Assembly: GCA_021029095.1 (NCBI GenBank)
Contig: JAJOHG010000310.1
Location: forward strand, 1-30,252
DNA length: 30,252 nucleotides
Direction: 5' to 3'
Origin: Phellopilus nigrolimitatus
Lineage: Eukaryota; Basidiomycota; Agaricomycetes; Hymenochaetales; Hymenochaetaceae
Within the stretch, counting starts at the first letter, position 1. Each line of letters opens with the position of its first letter. A model generated the notes under the pieces. It was not told the origin of the DNA and made no database searches. It saw nothing but the letters and a program-made list of their open reading frames with translations. Of the stretch, positions 21,562 to 30,252 are shown one piece after another. The position numbers and the translations under genes were made by a program.

Positions 21562-22984
21562 GATGGAAAGCTTCAGAAGCGGTCGGCGTACGATACTGGG
21601 AGTGCTTGTCGGTAGGAAAGGGGAAGAAAGGCGGGGAGAGCTAGGTGATCGGTCGAGGTCGTCGAACCCAGTGAACTGAAACAGCCGCGGGTCACGTTAC
21701 TTCACATTGCCTCGGCTGTCGATCCATGGCAAGCCAATCTTGCGATCGTCGATCTTATTTATAATTATATTAAATTCTGAATGAGTGTTTTCCCCCTTCT
21801 TTCGCGGTGTACTTAGGGAAAGAAAGTCATAATTGGTAGAGACAAAAGACCATTGGAAGAAGCGATGCGAGCTCCACCCACCGTGGGGGGAGGGGGGTTT
21901 GGCGATTAATCGATTCCCGATGGACAGTTCAAACCGACCTTGTCTGCGGCGCAATGCACCCAGAAGAATCGGGGTTTTTAAATCATCGGAATTCCAGTAT
22001 GAAACATTATCAAACCAAAAGGAACTATGACTTAGCAAAAGCGAAGATGAGTTGTATAAGTTCGGACAGAAAAGGTCAACTGCCCTAAATTCCTGGATCA
22101 ATAATTTCGCTAGTGAAAAGCTCGATGCGCAATTACGGTTGCATTTTACCATAAGATTTGGAGACAATTTCGGCTTGCGAGTAAGTTGCGTCTGTCACCA
22201 CTGGTAAGGGGTCCGAGCCGTCGAAGACGACGGTTGCGACGGCATCACCTAGTATTGTGAGTAGCGCCTTCGAACTCGAGCCCCGCACGGGCAAGGTCTC
22301 TAGGAGTCTAAAGAACAGAACCAAGCATACACAAGCCAAGTCAGCAAGTTCGCGGAATGCTATGTGACGCGCCGCCCGAAATAGTGCCCGATGCTACAAC
22401 AGCTAAAAGATAATCGTTATTTCTACTTGAGAAAAAAGTATTTAGCAACGAGGTAATTGACTGCATGCATCGCATACTGACCCAGAACTAAAAAAAATTT
22501 GAGCAATTTTGATTATTTTGAATATATATATCTTTAGCGTACTTACCAAGCTTTTTCGCGATTGAGCACTTGGCAGGAAACACGAAGACTATCAAAGAAA
22601 AACATGACTGAGCAAGCCCATGTGTTGATGTCGCGTTTACTGGCAGCACTATTAGCCCGTGAAATGTCTATATTTTCGCAATTGTAAACCTACATTTGAA
22701 GTGCGTCGTACGGCCGTATCTAGCCAGACACCAGCAGAACCCAGGTTCGACAATATCTTCGTCTTTCTGCGTCTTTGGGAGTTATCAAAGACTTAATGAG
22801 CACCTAGTCAGTCTCCATGAATGGAGATAAAATATTGGTTTTGAGAGCCTTGAATAAAAGTCGATAGTTCCGTCAACGTCGCAACAAAGTCTGGCGAGTT
22901 ACGACACGTATGTACATAAAACACGTGCCGGCTTATGTACATAAGCTATAAGGCGCGATACTGCCATTCACTTTCTCGTCCACC
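21562..22984. other. intergenic between divergent DUF6534 and MIM1 genes
   Basis: No assignable gene. A minus frame of 156 codons (22167-21697) overlaps the DUF6534 promoter and looks accidental. A minus open stretch at about 22395-22133 (ALFRAARHIAFRELADLAC, LLTILGDAVATVVFDGSDPL) has coding-like composition but no family I know. The last 80 bp form the MIM1 promoter. Confidence 0.4.
22909..22952 (+). promoter_or_regulatory. twin TATGTACATA palindromes flanking an E-box
   Basis: TATGTACATA at 22909-22918 and the perfect 14-bp palindrome CTTATGTACATAAG at 22932-22945 have centres 25 bp apart. A CACGTG E-box (22922-22927) sits between them, and a TATAAG element follows at 22947-22952. The MIM1 ATG is 33 bp further on. 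The motifs are seen; their use as factor-binding sites is inferred from symmetry and position. Confidence 0.6.
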
Positions 22985-23993
22985 ATGTCGCAAAGCCAAG
23001 AGGACCTTTTGCAGGTATGCCACGCCATCTCTCGTGCGAAACAGTGAATAACGCATTTTCCACTATCATTATTGATGAAAAGTCTGCGCTGTCGTCGGCC
23101 TTCACACCTGTCTCCATTGCGCCGGCACCTCCGCCATCAGAACCTGAGGCCGCTACGCCCGTAGTACCGTTGGTTAGTGAGCCTGCCACGCCGCTGGTCT
23201 CGCAAGAGGAGAGAGAGAAATGGGAGGAGGAGCGTGCCGCTACCGAGCGCAGCTGGAAGGAACAGTCAGCAGTTGAACGTAAGGAGGCCGAGGAGCGGCG
23301 GGCGCGCATAGCCGCCGAACGCGCCGCAACGGGAGAGACCTGGGAGAAGCTCGATCAGGAAAATCCTCCGCATGGACCGCCTAACCCGTTGTTCTCGTCC
23401 TACCCAGATTCTCCGAGCCCGGCAGACGTGAGGGACAGCGTCACGGGCGAGCCGTCTGGTTCAAAGGTGTGTATCTCCTTTAAAATAAAGTGCGCTCAAC
23501 GTGCCCATAATTTCGCAGGCGACTGTGCATGTTGAGACATCTCCCCGCACGACTGCGACGCTGGAGCATAGTCAGCACTGGGAAGAAGTAGACGACGTGC
23601 CCTCGATGGAGTCTTCTTACCCGTCTCTGTCCTTCCCCGAACAGTCAGACAGTACGTCCCCGGAGCCGCATACGAAGTACGATTCCAAGCCGAAGAGCCG
23701 CAGCATACGTAGTGATGTTAAAGCAAGAAAAGGTGGTTGCTAGTGCAGCCGGAGTCGTCGTCCCACCGTCGGCAACGCTGTCCGTCTTTGACAATCGGCT
23801 GTCGACGCGCTCGCGTGCGGTCGCACTTTTTTCGGCTCTCTCGATCAACCTGCTCCTCCCCTTCGTCAACGGTGTGATGCTTGGTTTCGGCGAGATTTTT
23901 GCGCGGACATTAGCGACGCGGTTTGGGTGGAAAGTGCCTGGCGGTGCGGTGACGGCGGTGGGCATCGGCGCGTCAAACCGAAAGCGGTCTTAG
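22985..23993 (+). CDS. MIM1: MIM1/TOM13 mitochondrial outer-membrane insertase subunit
   Basis: Coding join(22985..23014,23083..23466,23519..23651,23713..23993), 275 residues; introns 68, 52 and 61 bp. The C-terminal 70 residues match the Mim1/TOM13 family: a single membrane span with LLLPFVNGVMLGFGEIFA and then RFGWK. Mim1 inserts single-span helical proteins into the outer membrane and helps assemble the TOM complex. Yeast Mim1 is about 113 residues. This protein has an extra ~200-residue N-terminus: a Pro/Ala-rich part, a highly charged Glu/Arg coiled coil (about 60-105), and an acidic serine-rich stretch. The start MSQSQEDLLQ is the first ATG after the TATA-like element. Intron 3 (GTACGT..CGTAG) joins the acidic part to the Mim1 domain and is the least certain junction; without it the Mim1 domain would start at an internal ATG. 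Confidence 0.85.
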
Positions 23994-24317
23994 ATAGACT
24001 CGGTTGGATGTGCTGATCGAATCATTTGTGAGTCCATCGTTTTTCGCGTTTATTGACCTACTGAATTGTTTTCTCAAGAGTACCTTAGACGATGTCGCTA
24101 ATACACCGTGTCTAATCACTACCTGAGATTTGATCGAATTACCTAAGAAAACACATGAAGCTACATGAATGATACGTCTCCTTTCTACTTTAGCGGTAAA
24201 TGTAATGCAGTTTACTACTGAGCGACAACATCCAGGTAATTGATTTTCACTCCCTTCCCGTTTGCTACAAATTCACTTAAATTCCTAGCTTACTTCCAGA
24301 CGCGCTTCTCGTCACGT
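23994..24317. other. convergent 3' region of MIM1 and the NLR
   Basis: A 324-bp stretch between two stop codons on opposite strands, AT-rich, with no gene. It must hold both polyadenylation regions. Confidence 0.6.
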
Positions 24318-27300
24318 TCAATCCTTCTTCACCACATCTACCCAGGCCTCGCCATGAACAAATCTCGTGCAATCAAGAACCACGGAATGGTTAAGCGCGT
24401 TTGTCGGGATCGTCATAACCGACTTGTCGTACACGCCATGCCTGTACTCCGGCGGTACCCACAGCAGCAGCCCGCCTTCAGGCGTGCGCACCCAGCCGTC
24501 GCTTGAGACAGGGTTCTGGAGCTTCTTCGCGCCTACATGCAGCTCCTGCGTATGGGTTTGCGTCTGCTCTCTGAGCGCCGCCGTTTCCCAGACTCTGATT
24601 GTCTTGTCATCTGAGCAGGTCACCAGGCGTGCCCCGTCCTTCGAGTATATCACTGACCTGATAAGTTGCTCGTGTCCAAGGAACATGTGCATTGTCCCAG
24701 ATGCGACGTCCCACAAAGAGAGAGGGAAATCAGAAGGATTCGACCATTGTAACTGTGCGCGGAAGTGCGGGCCAAATGCAACAGTTTTTCCATCAGGTGA
24801 GAAAGAACCTTTTGTTATTCCGTGACAGCCCTCCGCGGCATCGATTTTGTGCACGAGAGCACCGGTCGTCGAGTCCCAGATAAAGACAGACTTGTCGTCC
24901 GAACATGACATGACCTGCCTATCTAGAGGATCCGATGAGAAGCCGACTGACTTGACTGAGTCGGTATGCTCCGGAATTCGGTGAATTACTTCGCATTCGT
25001 CTACGTTCCAGATCCGTACATCGCCGAGACTCGAGCCTGAGGCAAGTTGCTTTCCATCAAATGAGACAGCAAGACAGCTAACACCTTCATGGTCAAGTAA
25101 GGATTTAACCACAGGCTGCTTCCCGACTACATCCCAGACATAGATAGTATTCATGGGTGTGCAGGACACCATGTACTCTCCATTGGGGGAGTACGCAACT
25201 GACACGACAAAACCATTATGTTCAAGAGGCTGGCAGATTGGCTTTTTTGTTGTGAGGTCCCATATCATGATCGTTTTGTCGTCTGAACCAGAGGCAACGT
25301 AGGAACCAGTAGGGGAAAATGCCACACATTTGACAATATTGGTGTGCCCATCGAAAGCTTCACACTTTGCTGTCCCTGTTTCAACATCCCAGACACGCAC
25401 TGTTGTGTCTTTTGATCCGGAAACAATCAAGTCTCCACTATCAGAGAAAGCAACGGCAGTGATTTCCTCTGTATGTCTTGCCATCAAAGGCTGGTTTTTC
25501 ACAGGAAGTTTTGCATTATCTCCAATGTCCCAGATTCGAATGGTCTGGTCAACAGAGGCAGATGCTATCTGCTGCCCAAGAGGAGCATAGGAAATGGCTG
25601 TGATAAAACTGGTGTGTCCAACTAGTGGTTCTGTGACTGGCAATCCTGTTTCAGAATCCCAAACTCGGATGGTCCCATCTCTAGCACCAGAGGCAATGGA
25701 TTTACCATCATGAGAAAATGCTACAGATGTGACCCAGCCAGTGTGGCCAGTGATGGGGTTGCATTTTGCTTTGCCTGTTGCTATGTCCCAAATGATAATT
25801 GACTTGTCTTCTGAGCCAGTTGCTAACAGCCTTCCATCAGGAGAATAAACTGCAGATGTCACAGCATCTGTGTGCCCCTTCAGAGGCTCAGGGAACAGTG
25901 GTGCTCCTTTCTTGGAATCCCAGATGATGACAGTCTCATCCCTTGATCCTGATGCAAAATGCAGATTATCAGGGGAAAAAGCCACTGATGTAACCACCAG
26001 CTCATGCTGAGACAGTGGCTTGCACATAAGCTGACCATTCCATGCATCCCAAACACGCAGTGTTGCATCCTCTGAAGCAGAGACAAGCAGATTCCCATCT
26101 AATGAGTATGCTATAGCAGTTATCTGCCTCCTATGCCCAGTCAATGGTTCAAGAATTGATTCTCCTGTTCTTGCACTCCAGATGCAGACAGTCTTGTCTT
26201 TTGAACCTGAAGCAATCACCTGTCCATCAGGAGAGTAAGCTATGCATGTGACCCAATCACTATGACTAGCCAAGGGCTGAAAGAGAGCTGCTCCTGTACG
26301 GCTATCCCATATGCAAACATCACCATCCTTTGACCCAGATGCAATCTGCTGGCCATTTGGAGAAAATGCAAGGCAGTTAAGTGCTGATTTTGCTTTGATT
26401 GACAATAGGGATAATGGCCAGTTGATCTCCTGCCCATGCTTGATAGTGACAATGTTTGGGAACTGTTTAGTAAGCATTGCTGCTAAAGAAGATTGTTTTG
26501 GAGCCCAGACAAGTGCCGAAATGTATATGTGGGCAGTGCTATCTGAAATGGGCTTTGAAAATGCATGAACAAATCGGTAGACATCCCTGGCCATAGAAGA
26601 AAGGGTTTCTAGTTTGAGTGTCTGAAATGTTTTCTATAAGTACCTCAGAACATAGACATAGTTCAGAGGCTCACCTTTAAGGATATGACCACAAGGGGCA
26701 AGGCTGAAATCAGGCTTGGTATTTCTTTGGTCAAACTGACAATTTCTAGCCAATAAAGCAACTTTGTTTTTGGCAGAAGGGCTTCAAGACTAGCCTGCAC
26801 CATTGGAATCTGCTCTGAACCAAATAAGGCCCCGCTCAGATGTTTTGTCCAGTAAAGGCTACTGTATTGAAGGACAAGAGGAATTCTCTGTTTTATCTTC
26901 AAATCCAGGAAAGGCATGTCATCATTCATGACATATGAAGACTTGATATCACAGATGTTGAATTTTACACCATTGCAAACAATCTCCAAGCACCTGAGAG
27001 CTCTAGAGGCATCTTCTGTGTGAAGATCAATCCAAAAGCCAAGCCCTGAGCACCTGTCTTTGGTTGTCAGATAATCCATGAAAGAAGGATGGCAAACTCT
27101 GATGGCATCCTGATTTTTTCCATCCTGGTAAAGAACAGACTGTAAGCGGTTGAAAACCTGCTTGATAGCAACATCTGGGCATTCAGATGGCAGGAGTGGT
27201 GATAAAGCATTGCCTGGAAGTGGTCTATAGAGTGCAACTGAAATTATGGTTCCAAGTACTGCATGAAAATAGAACCTGTTATCATCTTCAGTGCCCATGT

Positions 27301-29618
27301 TATCTGTGAGAATGAGGGTATAGAGTCTGTCCAGCTCTGCTTCTGTCTGTCCTCCTTTTCCTGAGCCAGAGATGAGCTTCTTCAGCCTGTCTTCAGGGAC
27401 AACAGCCTCTTCAACATAGGTAACAGCTGTCACAATCCATATAAAGAGTCCAGTTGCCTTTGTAGACAACTGTCTAGTCCTGTCATTATTCCTCCAAACA
27501 GCAGGCAACCTTTCCTCTATAGTCATTTTCTCTATCCACTTCTGGGAGTAAAGAAATATATCTTCTTGAGCATCATCCTCATGCAGAGGGAAATGGAAGA
27601 CAAATGCCTGACTGGATGCCTGTGAAAAAGTTCTAGAAATGTCCTCTGTTGGCCTACTGGTAAGGAACACCTTTATCCAGGGCACCAACTTCTGCAACTT
27701 CAAGAAGCATGTGAGAATCTGCCTCCTGGAAGCCACTTCTCCACACTCATCCAAAGCATCAAGAACAAAGACAACAGGACTCTGAGAAGCAAGAGATTTG
27801 GACATCTGCAATTGCTCAATTGGGCCTTTGAACAACCCATCAAACTGGAGCTGGATGGCTTGCTGGCCAACCCCATTATCCTGCTTCAGAATATCCACAA
27901 GGAGTTTTGCGTAGGGTCTGTGAATCTGTGCAAATCTAGAAGCAAGGGTGGGGAGAATACGAGTGGGGTCCCTAAGCACAGGGTCATCCCTCTTGCAGAA
28001 GAAGCACCCTCCAAGGAGCTTTTCCTGGTGTAAATTCTGTGCAACAGTAGACGCAATGGAACTTTTCCCAGCCCCTGCAAGTCCTGAAAGCCAGAAAATC
28101 TGATTCTGAGCAGACATGTGAGTCCAATCCAAGATTTGTGATAGGATCTTCTGCCTGGTACCCTCCATACAAATACGTGCAGGATCAAAGTTCGCGTGTG
28201 GTGCTTGAGGCAGCTTCTGAAGCCAAATCTGCTCTTCTGGTAATAGGATGAATGATTAACATACCCTTCCAAGCGCATACGGAATTGGACGATACCTGAG
28301 GTGAGGACGGACTGTAGAATCTCCCTGCTCATACTTCTATCATAGTCTTCCTTAAGCTGTTTGAAATGGGCGATGAGGCCATCCACTTCCTGCCTAGCTG
28401 TCGGGACAAGTAGCTTCTCTGATAGGTTATAAGTCAAGTGCACACAGCAAAAGCAAACGACAAAGCCGACTGACTGATGAAAAGTTCGGTAACGTAATGA
28501 GAAGTGAATTCGGAAGCCTGCTCAATGGATTTCAACATATCATTGATAATACCCTTAGTCTGCTCTAGTTTCGTGATGTCCTGCACTGCCGTAATAACAG
28601 GAAGCAAGTGCGTCATGCCATCGAGAAGATCGAAGAGTAGGTCATCACATTCTTTCTGATCGCGAATTTTCTGCTCAAAGGCTTAGTGGACGTACTTGAA
28701 ACGATAGACAATTTGACGTCTCGAGATGCGCAACACATACCTGAAATGCCATTTCGACCGTGGAGAGGACGGCTTTTGCAATAGAAAAGCTCTGGGATAC
28801 ATGCAAGATCAAAGTTATAGATGGAGGTCGATGGCCATATTCTACTCACCTCGGATAACGGTCCGACGAACGTCAATATGTTCTCGACAAACTCACGAAC
28901 CACGGAAAGCTTGTCCATAACTTCCTTTTTCTTCTGCAACATCTCCATCGCACGAGTCGTAGAACCCTTCACAGCCTCCTCATACTGTAAGATATCGTGT
29001 TGACAAATAAGGCGGGCGTTAAAATCTTGATTGCGACGGCCTGACTCACAATACCGTCGACACTGAATGCGAGACTCAATCTCGCCTTCGCGGTTTCGAC
29101 GATCAACACTAGAAGTGATATCACAAAATAAGAACCAAGCAAAGACGACTGAGCACGAACCTTTGGGCTGACCATTCCCTTCGTTGGCGACCTTCAACGC
29201 AACGCCTCCCTGTACCGAAAACCTGCATATTTCCGTCTTGTAACTTAGACTGTGCTTCTCGCGAAGTATAAAGATCATGAACGATTCTGGATGCATGTAC
29301 CTAAACTCTCTGTCAGCTCCTTCTATCAAAGCAGATGGCGGACACGCTACTGACAGAACTTCAGACTCCCAATGCAATTTCTTATCCTTGTCGACCGACG
29401 AGAATTTATAGAACGATTCTTTGTCGACCAGGAGTTCGATCGAGATCGGCCGCTTCGCGGGTTTGTTCAGCTGTACGTCGACGGCTGCATAGAGGTTAAG
29501 ACTGAAGCGATATAGACTTGATGGCGGAGAATTACCTCTGAGACGCAATCGGCTGGAATGATGACGCTGTTAGTTCGAAGCAATGGGTTGATCTAAACAA
29601 GTAGACTCGCCCGTTCAT
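24318..29618 (-). CDS. NLR-like STAND protein: C2-like, NACHT, 14 WD40 repeats
   Basis: Coding complement(join(24318..26621,26675..28236,28296..28418,28475..28673,28741..28791,28850..28984,29050..29108,29161..29484,29536..29552,29599..29618)), 1597 residues, all phases consistent. Residues 1-140 resemble a C2-type beta domain (VYFRLRLRAVDVQL; PISIELLVDKESFYKFS). Residues 141-320 are helical. NACHT has Walker A GLAGAGKSS (361-369) and Walker B VVFVLDALDEC (464-474), with sensor-type TSRPTEDI. From residue ~860, 14 WD40 units with SGS-D-T-IWD motifs form two seven-blade propellers, followed by the conserved tail GLLLWVPPEYRHG. Such proteins are cytosolic switch ATPases tied to non-self recognition and programmed cell death in fungi; the ligand here is unknown. 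The two shortest 5' exons (20 and 17 nt) are the least certain. Confidence 0.9.
25561..28165 (-). other. CpG-depleted block inside the NLR gene
   Basis: By hand I count 10 CpG in 25,561-28,140 (2580 bp) and none in 27,148-27,908. The flanks are ordinary: 11 CpG in 24,301-24,420 and three in 28,171-28,200. TG and CA are abundant in place of CG. The right edge is abrupt, just 5' of the NACHT start; the left edge fades between 25,000 and 25,560 within the WD40 region. The reading frame stays open throughout. Confidence 0.9.
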
Positions 29619-29944
29619 CTTTTCTAACTCTGTCTTGCAAGCTGTCGATAGAAAGCATATTCAAATATTGTGAATGTCGTCGAAAAACTGCTTGATGATG
29701 GATGATAGAGGTTCGGCTAAGAGGCGTTACGCGATGCAGCCTTCCACTGTAGTCACATACATTTACAACACAGGAATATAGCCAGCTCACAGCCCATTTA
29801 TTGTATTGCGGGCAGGAAAGTCAAAGGATGAGAATACAGAGATAACATACTCAAAGAAAAGAAAAGGCAAAAGACAGGCCATAAAGTACATGCAAACAAA
29901 GCAATACAACATGTACATGTACATACATCAACGAACATCAAGTA
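29619..29944. other. NLR promoter / 3' flank of next gene
   Basis: About 326 bp between the NLR start and the stop of the next minus-strand gene, so the two are in tandem. A 65-codon minus frame here contains no domain. No clear TATA box is visible. Confidence 0.5.
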
Positions 29945-30252
29945 TCACCCTTTCTGCTGCTCGATTGGAGGATCTCTCCACGACGGGTTTGAGATTCCTG
30001 CCTTCGACGCCTTAAGTGCCTTTGCCATATCTTCTGCCTTCTTTTTCGCCATGCCGGCCTCTGTCGTCTTGCGTTCCAAACCCGCTGGGCCGTTCACCTC
30101 AATATTGGCGTCGAGCGCGAGGTTGAGTAGCTCGATAACATGCCCATTAATAGGGTCGACGCTTAGAGACTGCATGAATTGCCATGTATAAATAAGAATT
30201 TGTGGAAAGGGCAAGAAGGGCAGATCCATGCAAACCCACCTCATGGAACTTG
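29945..30252 (-). CDS. 3' end of an unidentified gene
   Basis: Terminal exon 30169-29945 (75 codons with stop) preceded by a 70-bp intron (GTGGGT donor at 30239, GCAG acceptor at 30170) and the last 13 nt of another exon (..KFHE), which runs off the window. The visible C-terminus reads SLSVDPINGHVIELLNLALD, then a Lys/Ala/Glu-rich helical stretch (MAKKKAEDMAKALKASKAG) and a short polar tail. No signal, membrane span or known motif is visible in this part. I do not recognise the family. Confidence 0.65.
   Translation of the reverse strand, partial: SSMRWVCMDLPFLPFPQILIYTWQFMQSLSVDPINGHVIELLNLALDANIEVNGPAGLERKTTEAGMAKKKAEDMAKALKASKAGISNPSWRDPPIEQQKG

Noticed and set aside
21697..22167. 156-codon minus frame upstream of the DUF6534 gene
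   Set aside because: Composition is promoter-like, no domain is visible, and it has no splice links to either neighbour.
1..30252. tRNA or rRNA genes
   Set aside because: I looked for B-box-like GGTTCGANNCC motifs with matching acceptor stems and found none that fold.

Overview
The window reads as nuclear DNA of an agaricomycete (mushroom-forming basidiomycete). Genes carry many introns of about 50-70 bp with GT..AG borders and CTNAY-like branch sites. The families are typical of that group: a DUF6534 seven-helix membrane protein, an agaricomycete-style Zn2Cys6 factor, a NACHT-WD40 STAND protein, a GPI-type secreted protein and a Ty1/copia element. I deduced all exon structures by eye from reading frame, splice consensus and remembered family patterns; no search was run.

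Layout. 1-3717: a CTACAG-rich minisatellite runs into a 5'-truncated copia element with integrase, reverse transcriptase and RNase H, one frameshift and an intact 3' LTR. 3.7-5.2 kb: unassigned coding-like scraps. 5.2-7.7 kb (-): a CCX/NCLX-type cation/Ca2+ exchanger. 7.9-8.6 kb (-): a small GPI-anchored-type protein. 10.8-11.0 kb (+): a 67-residue protein with a VHL-beta-like look. 11.6-17.7 kb (-): a Zn2Cys6 transcription factor gene cut in two by about 2.8 kb that holds an antisense, intron-retaining pseudogene of eIF2-gamma. 19.1-21.6 kb (-): a DUF6534 gene broken into about 23 tiny exons. 23.0-24.0 kb (+): a MIM1/TOM13 mitochondrial outer-membrane protein with a long acidic coiled-coil extension. 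24.3-29.6 kb (-): a 1597-residue NLR-like protein (C2-like, helical, NACHT, 14 WD40 blades). 29.9 kb to the end (-): the 3' part of an unidentified gene.

The genes do not form a pathway; this is ordinary mixed chromosomal neighbourhood with an accessory flavour. The most striking observations are three. First, a CpG desert of about 2.6 kb covers the NACHT and most WD40 coding sequence of the NLR, although its reading frame is open. Second, the DUF6534 gene has extreme micro-exon fragmentation. Third, an eIF2-gamma pseudogene sits inside a transcription factor gene whose exons on both sides still look spliceable.
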